A DNA stretch of 64,000 nt from Luteitalea sp. TBR-22 (GTDB lineage Bacteria; Acidobacteriota; Vicinamibacteria; Vicinamibacterales; Vicinamibacteraceae): positions 2,936,501 to 3,000,500 of the forward strand of contig NZ_AP024452.1 in NCBI RefSeq assembly GCF_016865485.1. Direction: 5' to 3'. This document shows positions 55,359 to 63,369 of this stretch, one piece after another. Under the pieces are notes generated by a model. It had not been told where the DNA came from. It worked only from the letters and a program-made list of their open reading frames with translations, and did not search any database. The number at the start of each line of letters is the position of its first letter. Positions within the stretch are counted from its first letter, which is position 1. Both the position numbers and the translations under genes were made by a program.

Positions 55359-55922
55359 ATGAAGCTCGTGCTCGCGTCCTCGTCGCCGCGCCGGTCGGCG
55401 CTGCTGGCGGCGATCGGCTACACCTTCGAAGTCCGGGCGACCGACGTCGACGAGACGCCGCTGCCCGACGAGACCGGCGAAGCGCTGGTCCGCAGGCTGG
55501 CGGACGCAAAGGCGCGAGCCGTGGCGTGCGGGCCCGGGGAGATCGTCCTCGCGGCCGACACCACCGTGGTGTGCGCGGGCGTGATCCTGAACAAGCCGGA
55601 AGACGACGCCGAGGCAGCGGCGATGCTGCGGCAGCTCTCGGGCCGGGCTCACGACGTGTACACCGGGGTGACCCTGCGCCACGCCGATGGTGAGGAGGCC
55701 TTCGTGGAGCGGACGACGGTGTGGTTCGCGCCGCTCGACGAGGAGGAGATTGCCTGGTACGTGGCCTCGGGCGAGCCGCTCGGCAAGGCCGGTGCGTACG
55801 GCATCCAGGGACGGGCCTCGCGCTTCGTCACCCGTGTCGAGGGTTCCTACCCGAACGTGGTGGGCCTGCCGGTGGCGCAGGTGGCGAAACTTCTGGCGAA
55901 GTACGTCCAACCGGCGTCATAA
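55359..55922 (+). CDS. maf: Maf-like nucleotide pyrophosphatase
   Basis: This 187-residue cytoplasmic enzyme hydrolyses non-canonical or pyrimidine nucleoside triphosphates to monophosphates. It has LASSSPRRSALL at the N-terminus, DVDETP, AADTTVVCAGVILNKP, YTGVTL and GKAGAYGIQGRASRFVTRVEGSYPNVVGLP. These are the full set of Maf motifs; the QGRA form is typical of the YhdE-like group. It starts directly after the dciA-like stop. Confidence 0.95.
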   Translation: MKLVLASSSPRRSALLAAIGYTFEVRATDVDETPLPDETGEALVRRLADAKARAVACGPGEIVLAADTTVVCAGVILNKPEDDAEAAAMLRQLSGRAHDVYTGVTLRHADGEEAFVERTTVWFAPLDEEEIAWYVASGEPLGKAGAYGIQGRASRFVTRVEGSYPNVVGLPVAQVAKLLAKYVQPAS

Positions 55923-55969
55923 TCCGCCAGAGGGGTGACATTCGTGCACCCGCGCCCCTCCCCAAAACC

Positions 55970-56422
55970 ATGAGCGGATCCAAGACCGTCAAGATCGCGA
56001 TCTCGACCCTCGTCCTGGGACTGGCGTTCAGCGCGATGCTGTACTCGAGTCTCAGCGAGGATACGCAGTACTACAAGCACGTCAACGAGGTGATGACCCA
56101 GCCGGCCAACTGGTACGGCAAGCGCCTGCAGCTGCACGGCCATGCGTCCGACATCCGGCGCAAGCCCGACTCCCTGGACTACCGCTTCGACGTCGCGTAC
56201 GGCGGACAGGTCGTCAGGGCCAACTACACCGGCATCGTGCCCGACACGTTCAAGGACGGGTCGGAGGTGGTGGTGAAGGGGACGCTCGGGCCGGAGGGGT
56301 TCGTCGTGGAACCCAATGGCGTGATGGCGAAGTGTCCGTCCAAGTACGAGGCCGGCTCCCCGGGCAACCCGGGAGGCGCGTCGCATCCCGCAGGCGTCAA
56401 GCAGACGTCGGCCGCGAACTAG
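55970..56422 (+). CDS. ccmE: CcmE haem chaperone, CXXXY variant
   Basis: This 150-residue protein has one N-terminal transmembrane helix (about residues 8-26) and a periplasmic OB-fold domain (VKGTLGPEGFVVEPNGVMAK). In classical CcmE the haem-binding residue is His in a HxxxY motif. Here the site reads CPSKY, so Cys122 replaces His and Tyr126 is kept. This is the CXXXY type described in Desulfovibrio and archaea. The C-terminal tail is Gly/Pro-rich and ends without the usual acidic stretch. It shares the operon with all other visible ccm genes. The start follows the alignment of the membrane anchor. Confidence 0.93.
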   Translation: MSGSKTVKIAISTLVLGLAFSAMLYSSLSEDTQYYKHVNEVMTQPANWYGKRLQLHGHASDIRRKPDSLDYRFDVAYGGQVVRANYTGIVPDTFKDGSEVVVKGTLGPEGFVVEPNGVMAKCPSKYEAGSPGNPGGASHPAGVKQTSAAN

Positions 56423-56428
56423 CGCGCC

Positions 56429-58924
56429 ATGCCAGCGCTCGGCACGTTCCTCCTCCTGTCCTGCTTCGTGGTTGCGGCCTATGCCGCCACGGCGTGCCTC
56501 GCGGGCGCGCGGCGCCAGTCGACGCGCCTCACCGAGAGCGGGATCGGGGCCTTCTACCTCGTGACGGCCCTCATGTCGGTGGCCTCGGCGATCATCATGT
56601 ACGCCTTCGTCACCGACAGCTACGCCATCAAGTACGTCGATCGGTACTCCGACGCCGCGCAGCCGCTGTTGTTCAAGCTGACGGCGTACTGGGGCGGCCT
56701 CGACGGCTCGATCATGTTCTGGGTGCTGCTGCTGTCGGTGTTCGGGGCCATCGCGGTCCGGAACTCGCGCGAGTCGCACCGCGAGCTGATTCCGTACGTC
56801 GTGGCGGTCATCGCCATCGTGGAGATGTTCTTCCTCTTCCTGATGGTCGTGCACAACAACCCGTTCGAGACGTACCTGGCCGACATCCCGCCGGACGGGC
56901 AGGGGCTCAACCCGCTCCTGCAGAACGTCTACATGGTCATCCACCCGCCGTCGCTGTACATCGGCTTCGTCGGGATGACGATCCCGTTCGCGTTCGGCAT
57001 GGCGGCTCTGGCGACCGGGTACCTCGACGACTCGTGGTTGCGCGCGGTGCGGCGCTGGACGATGGTGAGCTGGCTGTTCCTGTCGCTCGGCCTCACGCTC
57101 GGGATGATCTGGGCGTACGAGGAACTCGGCTGGGGCGGCTACTGGGGCTGGGATCCGGTGGAGAACGCCGGCCTGCTGCCGTGGTTCACGGCGACCGCCT
57201 TCCTGCATTCGGTGATGGTGCAGGAGCGTCGCGGCATGCTCCGCGTGTGGAACATGACGCTGGTGATCACGACGTTCTTCCTGACGATCTTCGGCACCTT
57301 CATGACCCGCTCCGGCGTGGTGCAGTCGGTGCACGCGTTCGGCGAGGACAAGCAGCTGGCCTTCATGTTCACGGCGTTCATGACGGTGCTGCTCGTCGTG
57401 AGCTTCGGCCTGCTGATCTACCGCCTGCCGCTGCTGCGGGCCCGCCACGAGCTCGACTCCTGGATCTCGCGTGAGGCGGCGTTCCTGGCCAACAACTGGA
57501 TCCTGCTGTTCTCGGCCATCTTCGTCCTGTTCGCGACGATGTTCCCGACGCTCAGCGAGGCGGTGGCCGGCGAGCGGCTGACGGTCGGGCCGCCGTTCTT
57601 CAACAAGTGGATGCTGCCCATCGGCCTGGCGCTGCTCGCCCTCACGGGCATCGGTCCGCTGCTGGCCTGGCGCAAGTCGACGATCGACAACCTCCGGTAC
57701 CAGTTCCTCTGGCCGGTGGTCGCGGCGGTGGTGACCGGCGGCGGGTTGGTGGCGCTGGGCGTCCGTGTGTGGTCGTCGGGCACGTGCTTCGCGCTGTCGG
57801 CGTTCGTGACCGCGACCCTCGTGCAGGAGTTCGTGCGCGGCGCGCGGGTGCGCCAGCAGTACTCGGGCTCGGACCTGGTCACGTCGGCGATCGGCCTGGT
57901 GGCGCGCAACCAGCGCCGCTACGGCGGCTACATCGTCCACCTCGGCATCGTGCTGATGGCGCTGGGCTTTGCCGGCGACGGCTTCAAGCAGGAGGAGCAG
58001 CTGCTCCTCAAGCCGGGGCAGTCGGTGACGGTCGGGCCGTATTCGGTGCGCCACGACGGGATTGCGATCACGCAGGACGCGCAGAAGCAGATGGTCACCG
58101 CGCGCATGGTGGCGTTCCGCGACGGCAAGGAGATTGGCCCGATCGCTCCCGCCAAGTGGTTCTACAACAAGCGGACCGAGGAGCCGACCACCGAGGTGGC
58201 GATCCAGCGGTCCATCGGCTACGACCTCTACGTCGTGCTGGCCGGCTTCGACGCACAGCAGCAGTCGGCGACGTTCCACGTCGTGGTCAACCCGCTGGTC
58301 AACTGGATCTGGGTCGGCTTCGGCATCCTCGCCATCGGCACGCTCATCGCGTTGCTGCCCGAGCGGGCGCTGGCGACGGCCGCCGTGAAGGTGCCCGCGG
58401 GGGCCGCGACGGGCTCGTCCACGACGGTCCTCCTGCTCCTGGTGCTGTTGGGGGCGTCGGCGTTCCCGGTGCACGTGCACGCGCAAGGGCACGTCGAGGG
58501 CGCGAGCACGGTGGTCGTGCCGATGTCGCCGTTCGAGCGCGAGATGCAGGGCCAGATCGTCTGCATGTGCGGCACGTGCGGTCGCCAGCGCCTCTCGGAG
58601 TGCACGTGCGGCACCGCCGAGCAAATGCGCGTCGAACTGGCCGGCCTCGTGAAGCAGGGCTACACGCGCGAGCAGGTGCTCGACTACTACGTGCAGAAGT
58701 ACGGCAGCCAGGAGCCCCTGGCCATGCCGATCGACAAGGGGTTCAACCGCCTGGCCTGGGCGGTCCCCTACGCGGTGGGCGTGGCCGGCGCGATCTTCGC
58801 CGGTGCAGCCGCCTTCCGCTGGAGTCGTCGTCGGCATGGACCGGAGGCGGCTCCCGCCGTCGAGGCAACGCAGGCCGAGGCCTGGCAGCAGAAGCTCGAC
58901 GAGGAACTGCGTGACCTCGACTGA
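56429..58924 (+). CDS. ccmF: CcmF-CcmH fusion, cytochrome c haem lyase
   Basis: This 831-residue membrane protein joins two subunits normally encoded separately. Residues 1 to about 650 are CcmF, with many transmembrane helices and the WWD domain (WGGYWGWDPVENAGLLPW), followed by HSVMVQERRGMLRVWNM and GTFMTRSGVVQSVHAF. A hydrophobic anchor (about 663-684) leads to a CcmH-like domain from about residue 700 with redox cysteines CMCGTC (Cys712, 714, 717). GYTREQVLDYYVQKYGSQEPLA and a final transmembrane helix follow. It takes haem from CcmE and ligates it to apocytochromes held by the CcmH part. Confidence 0.93.
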   Translation: MPALGTFLLLSCFVVAAYAATACLAGARRQSTRLTESGIGAFYLVTALMSVASAIIMYAFVTDSYAIKYVDRYSDAAQPLLFKLTAYWGGLDGSIMFWVLLLSVFGAIAVRNSRESHRELIPYVVAVIAIVEMFFLFLMVVHNNPFETYLADIPPDGQGLNPLLQNVYMVIHPPSLYIGFVGMTIPFAFGMAALATGYLDDSWLRAVRRWTMVSWLFLSLGLTLGMIWAYEELGWGGYWGWDPVENAGLLPWFTATAFLHSVMVQERRGMLRVWNMTLVITTFFLTIFGTFMTRSGVVQSVHAFGEDKQLAFMFTAFMTVLLVVSFGLLIYRLPLLRARHELDSWISREAAFLANNWILLFSAIFVLFATMFPTLSEAVAGERLTVGPPFFNKWMLPIGLALLALTGIGPLLAWRKSTIDNLRYQFLWPVVAAVVTGGGLVALGVRVWSSGTCFALSAFVTATLVQEFVRGARVRQQYSGSDLVTSAIGLVARNQRRYGGYIVHLGIVLMALGFAGDGFKQEEQLLLKPGQSVTVGPYSVRHDGIAITQDAQKQMVTARMVAFRDGKEIGPIAPAKWFYNKRTEEPTTEVAIQRSIGYDLYVVLAGFDAQQQSATFHVVVNPLVNWIWVGFGILAIGTLIALLPERALATAAVKVPAGAATGSSTTVLLLLVLLGASAFPVHVHAQGHVEGASTVVVPMSPFEREMQGQIVCMCGTCGRQRLSECTCGTAEQMRVELAGLVKQGYTREQVLDYYVQKYGSQEPLAMPIDKGFNRLAWAVPYAVGVAGAIFAGAAAFRWSRRRHGPEAAPAVEATQAEAWQQKLDEELRDLD

Positions 58925-59459
58925 TTCCGGCGGCGCCCGCGCCTGGCAATTCTTCATCGTCCTGGGGCTGGTGGGGGCGACGGCTGCCGTCTGGCGGGAG
59001 CCGCGCTTCACCCGCCCGGAACACCTCGTCCTGCTCAGCATCGGCATCGTCGCCGCCGCCCTGGCGGCCACGGCCTTGCACCGCACGCTGCTGCCGCTGG
59101 TGATGCCCGAGCGCGTCGTCGGCGACGCCCGCCGATCGACGCGGCACCTCATCGCGCTCGAGCGCGAGAAGAAGCTCGTGCTGCGCAGCATCAAGGAACT
59201 GGAGTTCGACAAGGCGATGGGCAAGGTCGCCGAGCCGGACTTCGACGAGATGGTCGGCCGACTGCGGCAGCGCGCCGTGGGGCTGATGCAACGCATCGAC
59301 GCTGGCGAGGCGGGACTGCGCGAGCGCATCGCGAGCGACCTGGCCGGCCTCAAGACCCAGAAGGGCGGCAAGAAGGTGAGCGCGCAGCAGTGCGGGCAGT
59401 GCCGGACGCTCAACGACGCCGACGCGCGGTTCTGCAAGACGTGCGGAGCAACGCTGTGA
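58911..59459 (+). CDS. Membrane-anchored zinc-ribbon protein in the ccm operon
   Basis: This 182-residue protein has two transmembrane helices (AWQFFIVLGLVGATAAVW; LVLLSIGIVAAALAATAL), a helical, coiled-coil-like middle (LIALEREKKLVLRSIKELEFD) and a C-terminal zinc ribbon with CGQC and CKTC. The start is GTG at 58911, overlapping the ccmF stop by 14 bases; longer starts run into ccmF. Its place after CcmH and its two helices plus coiled coil recall CcmI, but it has no TPR domain. A CcmI-like role is inference. Confidence 0.75.
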   Translation: MTSTDSGGARAWQFFIVLGLVGATAAVWREPRFTRPEHLVLLSIGIVAAALAATALHRTLLPLVMPERVVGDARRSTRHLIALEREKKLVLRSIKELEFDKAMGKVAEPDFDEMVGRLRQRAVGLMQRIDAGEAGLRERIASDLAGLKTQKGGKKVSAQQCGQCRTLNDADARFCKTCGATL

Positions 59460-60715
59460 TGGCACGAGGGATGGTGTTCGCGGGGGCGTTGGTGGCGCTG
59501 CTGATCCTGTCGACGGCCAGTGGACCGGCGGCTGCGCAGCAGATGCCAGATCTTCGGCAGATGAATGGCATGGCGTTGCCGAGCCAGGACCTGCCCGACG
59601 GCTCCGTCTCGGTGCGCGTGTTGCGGCAGACGATGGGGAACAACGCCGTCGGCGTGGAGGTCTCGGTCAGCGGCGATGGCGTGACCGACAAGGCGCCGAC
59701 CGACGAATCGGGGCGGGCCATCTTCGCTGGCCTCGGGGCCGGCAAGACGCTGGTGGCGACGGTCACCGTCGATGGCGAGTCCCTGACGTCGCAGCCCTTC
59801 CAGGTTCCGGCCAAGGGCGGCCTCCGCGTGATTCTCGTGTCGGGTCTCAACGGCACCGCGAGCGGCGCCGCTGGCGGTCCCGCCAGTGGGGCGGCGGCGC
59901 CTCCCGGAGCACCGGCATTGCCTGCCCGCCCTGGCATCGTGGTGCTCGGCACCCAGTGGCGCACCATCGTCGACTTCGCCGAGGAGAAGCTCGAGATCTT
60001 CCACATCTTCGAGTTCGTCAACGCCGGCGCCGCCCCGGTCTCGGTCGACAAGCCGATCGAGGTGACGCTGCCCGCCGATGCCGAACAGGCGAGCCTGCTC
60101 GAGGGCTCGGCACCCAGCGCCCGCATCTTCGAACGCAAGCTCGTGGTGGCAGGCCCGTTTGCGCCAGGCCGCACGCTCGCGCAGGTCGCCTATCGACTGC
60201 CGATCACCGGCGGTCGTCGCGAGGTGTCGATCGTGTTGCCCGTCGCGAGCATGGCCACCAACGTGATCCTGCGCCGGCTCGGCGACACGCGGCTGGCCTC
60301 GCCGACGCTGCCGCAGTCGCAGCAGGCCGACGTCGAAGGCAAGGCCTACTGGACGGGGACCGGCCCGGGCATGAAGGCTGGCGAGACGCTGACCCTGGTC
60401 GTCGAGGGCATGCCCCACCATCCCGTGTGGCCGCGGTACACGGCACTCACGCTCGCCGCGCTCGTCGTCGCCACCGGGCTGTGGGTGATGTTCCGCGTGC
60501 CGGTGGACCCCACCGCGCGGATCAAGGCCCTGGAAGCGCAGCGGACCACCCTTCTGGCCCGCCTTCAGCGACTGGAGCAGGGCGGGGAGCCGGCCACCGA
60601 GGAACTCCGCGACGAGCGCGATGCCGTGTTGCGCGACCTCGAGGGCGTCTACGCGCTCCTGGACGCCGAGCGCGTCCGCGCGGGGCAAGCGCCAGCCATC
60701 CGCCAGGCGTCGTAG
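59459..60715 (+). CDS. Exported beta-sandwich protein in the ccm operon
   Basis: This 418-residue protein has a signal peptide (about residues 1-26, ending PAAAQ). A carboxypeptidase-regulatory-like beta domain (VSVSGDGVTDKAPTDESGRAIFAGL) follows, then a Gly/Ala/Pro linker. A second beta domain has an FEFVNAGAAPVSVDKPIEVTLP segment, then a transmembrane helix (about 325-345) and a cytoplasmic coiled coil. The start overlaps the previous stop by one base. Its position between CcmF/H and CcmA/B suggests a part in cytochrome c or electron-carrier assembly; no known Ccm subunit matches. Confidence 0.75.
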   Translation: MARGMVFAGALVALLILSTASGPAAAQQMPDLRQMNGMALPSQDLPDGSVSVRVLRQTMGNNAVGVEVSVSGDGVTDKAPTDESGRAIFAGLGAGKTLVATVTVDGESLTSQPFQVPAKGGLRVILVSGLNGTASGAAGGPASGAAAPPGAPALPARPGIVVLGTQWRTIVDFAEEKLEIFHIFEFVNAGAAPVSVDKPIEVTLPADAEQASLLEGSAPSARIFERKLVVAGPFAPGRTLAQVAYRLPITGGRREVSIVLPVASMATNVILRRLGDTRLASPTLPQSQQADVEGKAYWTGTGPGMKAGETLTLVVEGMPHHPVWPRYTALTLAALVVATGLWVMFRVPVDPTARIKALEAQRTTLLARLQRLEQGGEPATEELRDERDAVLRDLEGVYALLDAERVRAGQAPAIRQAS

Positions 60716-62239
60716 GTGGAACCACTCCTGGTCGCGTCGCGGATCGCCCGCCAGTTCGGACGGCGCCGCGTGCTGCGCGACATCACGTTCGAAGGCTATC
60801 CGGGCGAGGTGTTCGGCTTGCTCGGGCCCAACGGCTCGGGCAAGACGACCCTGCTCGGCGTGCTTTCGACGCTCGCCGAGCCGTCGCGTGGCACCGTACG
60901 GTATCCGCTGGCCGATGGCCTCGACTCTCCCCGCCGCCTGATCGGCGTGCTCGGCCACGAACCGCAGCTGTATGGCGAGCTCACGGCGCGCGAGAACCTG
61001 GAACTGTTCGCGCGGCTCGCTGGCCTCTCCGACGTGGGTGCGCTGGTCGACGCGTCGCTCGAGCGGGCGCGCCTGGCCGATCGGGCCGACGATTTCGTGG
61101 AGCGCTTCTCGCGCGGCATGCGTCAGCGCCTGGCCTTCGAGCGCGTCCTGTTGCCGCAGCCACGCGTCCTGCTGCTCGACGAGCCGTTCACGGGCCTCGA
61201 CGACGAGAGCGCGCGTCGCATGGTGGGCAGGCTCGCCGCGCTGCGCGACGCCGGGACACTGGTGGTGCTGGCCACGCACGACCTGTTGCTCGTCGAGTCG
61301 CTGGTCGACCGGGCGGGGATCATCCGGCAGGGCGTGCTCGTGCCGCTCGATCGCTCGTTGCCGCTCGCTGACGCGTACCGGGCGGCGGTGGATGCGGGGA
61401 ACGCGGAACGCGGTACGCCGACCGTCCAGGGGAACGCCGGCGTGGAGAGCGTCGGACGACGAACGCCGAGCGCCGAAGGGACGATGCGACAGTCCGATTC
61501 GGTGGGCGCGGGCGCCGCTGAGGCATCGCTGGCCGACATCGCGCGGGCGGCTGGCGTGCTCCTGGCCAAGGACCTGCGCATCGAATGGCGCTCGCGTGAG
61601 GGGCTGTTGACCACGGCGTGCTTCGCGCTGGCGTGCGTGCTGGTGTTCTCGTTCGGCCTCGTGCGGGAGGGCACGCCGGTGCCCGACGCCGGTCCCGCCG
61701 TGCTGTGGGTCACGGTGGCGCTGGCCGGCACGCTGGCGATGGCGCGCACGTTCGAACGGGAACGGTCGGCCGGCACGTTGATGGCGGTGCTGGCATCGCC
61801 AACGCCGCGGCCGGCCGTGTACCTCGGCAAGTGGCTGGGACTGATGGCGCTGATGTTCTCGGTGGAGGTGGTGCTGCTGCCCCTGGTGGCGCTCTTCTTC
61901 CAGATGCCGCTCGACCGCCATCCGTTGATGGTGGCGGGCCTGCTGGCCACCGGCACGGCCGGCTATGCAGCCATCGGCACGCTGTTCGCCGCGATGCTGG
62001 CCCGGACGCGGACCCGCGACGTGCTGCTGCCGCTGCTGCTGTATCCGATGAGCGTGCCAGTGATCATCGGTGGCGTGCGCGGCACCGCTGCCGCTCTCGC
62101 CGATCCGTACGTGCCCGGCATCGTCGGGCTGTGGCTGCCCCTCTTGGTATGCTTTGACGCGGTGTTCGCCATCCTCGCCCTGTGGACGTTCGGCACGCTG
62201 ATGACCGAAGCCGCGCCCAGGGTCGCCAAGGAGAATTGA
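60716..62239 (+). CDS. ccmA: CcmA-CcmB fusion, haem-export ABC transporter
   Basis: This 507-residue protein fuses the ATPase and membrane subunits of the CcmABCD complex that releases haem-loaded CcmE. Residues 1 to about 220 are CcmA: Walker A GPNGSGKT, signature FSRGMRQRLAFERV, Walker B VLLLDEPFTGLD and H-loop ATHD. A low-complexity linker (about 221-275) leads to CcmB with six helices, starting LLAKDLRIEWRSREGL and including ERSAGTLMAVLASP. It starts with GTG directly after the preceding stop. The linker DNA has short degenerate repeats (GAACGC-type) unlike the flanking coding sequence. Confidence 0.93.
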   Translation: MEPLLVASRIARQFGRRRVLRDITFEGYPGEVFGLLGPNGSGKTTLLGVLSTLAEPSRGTVRYPLADGLDSPRRLIGVLGHEPQLYGELTARENLELFARLAGLSDVGALVDASLERARLADRADDFVERFSRGMRQRLAFERVLLPQPRVLLLDEPFTGLDDESARRMVGRLAALRDAGTLVVLATHDLLLVESLVDRAGIIRQGVLVPLDRSLPLADAYRAAVDAGNAERGTPTVQGNAGVESVGRRTPSAEGTMRQSDSVGAGAAEASLADIARAAGVLLAKDLRIEWRSREGLLTTACFALACVLVFSFGLVREGTPVPDAGPAVLWVTVALAGTLAMARTFERERSAGTLMAVLASPTPRPAVYLGKWLGLMALMFSVEVVLLPLVALFFQMPLDRHPLMVAGLLATGTAGYAAIGTLFAAMLARTRTRDVLLPLLLYPMSVPVIIGGVRGTAAALADPYVPGIVGLWLPLLVCFDAVFAILALWTFGTLMTEAAPRVAKEN

Positions 62240-62240
62240 G

Positions 62241-62900
62241 ATGCTGAACCGCAGCGTGCCCGTGATGCTGGTGCTCGCCATGGGCATGTTCCTGGCCGCG
62301 CCGTACTTCATCGCGCAGGCCCCCTACGAGTCCACGATGGGACTCGTCCAGAAGATCTTCTACTTCCACGTGCCTGCGGCGATCATGATGTTCCTGGCGA
62401 CGTTCACGTGCGGGTTCGCCAGCGTCGCGTACCTGGTGCGGGGACGGGCGCGCAGCGACCGCCTGGCCGAGGCCGCCGCCGAGCTGACGGTGCTGTTCGG
62501 GATCGTGGTCCTGATCTCGGGGCCGCTGTGGGCGCGCAAGGCGTGGGGCGTGTGGTGGCAGTGGGACGCGCGGCTCACCTCGACGCTCGTCCTCTGGCTG
62601 CTGTTCTCGGCCTACCTGCTGTTGCGCCGCTTCGGCGGGCCCGGCACCGAGAAGCTGGCGGCCGGCGTGGCGCTCTTCGGCATGGCCAACGTGCCGTTCA
62701 TCTACTGGTCGGTCAACGTGTGGCGGACGCTGCATCCCAAGACGACGGTGGTGCCGTCGCTGGTACCGGCCATGAAGTTCCCGTTCTACTGGTGCATGGT
62801 GGCGTTCCTGCTCCTGTTCCTCGCGCTGCTGCGCACGCGCGTGCGGCTGGCCGAACAGCAGGACGCCCTGGACCTCCTCCTCGCTGACGCGGAAGGCTGA
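62241..62900 (+). CDS. ccmC: CcmC haem delivery protein
   Basis: This 219-residue integral membrane protein of six helices presents haem to CcmE. The WWD motif is WGVWWQWDARLTS. Conserved periplasmic histidines lie in YFHVPAAI and in NVWRTLHPKTTV. The length fits CcmC. The gene follows the CcmA-CcmB fusion with one base between stop and start and is followed by ccmD after two bases. Confidence 0.95.
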   Translation: MLNRSVPVMLVLAMGMFLAAPYFIAQAPYESTMGLVQKIFYFHVPAAIMMFLATFTCGFASVAYLVRGRARSDRLAEAAAELTVLFGIVVLISGPLWARKAWGVWWQWDARLTSTLVLWLLFSAYLLLRRFGGPGTEKLAAGVALFGMANVPFIYWSVNVWRTLHPKTTVVPSLVPAMKFPFYWCMVAFLLLFLALLRTRVRLAEQQDALDLLLADAEG

Positions 62901-62902
62901 GC

Positions 62903-63217
62903 ATGACGACCCTCGTGACCCGCTACGCTCGTTCCCTGGCACTCGCGTGCGCGCTGCTGGCCGCCGTCGGTGTGCGTCCGGCCCTGGCCCAGGCTCCCGA
63001 GACGCAGCCCGGCAAGACGACCACGGCGGCGCAGGACGAGTACGTCCCCATCGACCAGCTTCCGGACAACGAGAAGCTGCCGGCGGCGCCCTTCGTCATC
63101 GGGGCCTACGCGGTGGCGTGGGTGGCGATTCTCGTCTACCTGCTGATGCTGTGGCGCCGGCTCGGTCGCGTCGAAGCCGACCTGCACGACGCCCGGCGGC
63201 TCGCCGCGGGGAAGTAG
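62903..63217 (+). CDS. ccmD: CcmD-like small membrane protein
   Basis: This 104-residue protein has an N-terminal signal-like segment ending RPALAQ, a short acidic linker (EYVPIDQLP), one transmembrane helix (APFVIGAYAVAWVAILVYLLMLW) and a basic amphipathic tail (RRLGRVEADLHDARRL). CcmD is a small single-helix protein that stabilises CcmABC with CcmE; this version is longer because of the N-terminal signal. Its position right after ccmC supports the call. Confidence 0.85.
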   Translation: MTTLVTRYARSLALACALLAAVGVRPALAQAPETQPGKTTTAAQDEYVPIDQLPDNEKLPAAPFVIGAYAVAWVAILVYLLMLWRRLGRVEADLHDARRLAAGK

Positions 63218-63223
63218 GCGCGC

Positions 63224-63361
63224 GTGACGGCCGGGCACTTCATCTTCATCCCCGCGACCTTGCTCGTGGGCATCGTGATTGGCTGGATTCTCGGCTCGCG
63301 GGCCGCCATGGACGCGATGCGGTCGCAGCAGAAGCGACAGGACGAAAAACGCAAGGCGTGA
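63224..63361 (+). CDS. Small single-helix membrane protein, 45 residues
   Basis: The GTG at 63224 opens a 45-residue frame: a hydrophobic helix (FIFIPATLLVGIVIGWILG) followed by a basic tail rich in Arg, Gln and Lys. It lies six bases after ccmD on the same strand, keeps the local codon bias, and ends eight bases before the stop of the opposing gene. Small proteins like this occur at the end of ccm operons in related bacteria as far as I recall; its role is unknown. Confidence 0.65.
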   Translation: MTAGHFIFIPATLLVGIVIGWILGSRAAMDAMRSQQKRQDEKRKA

Positions 63362-63369
63362 GCGCGGCC

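Noticed and set aside
55847-62311. Continuous 2,154-codon open frame on the minus strand under the ccm operon
   Set aside because: It is antisense to well-recognised ccm and maf genes, consists of Arg/His/Gln-rich low-information sequence, and is the expected artefact of strong GC bias at third codon positions.
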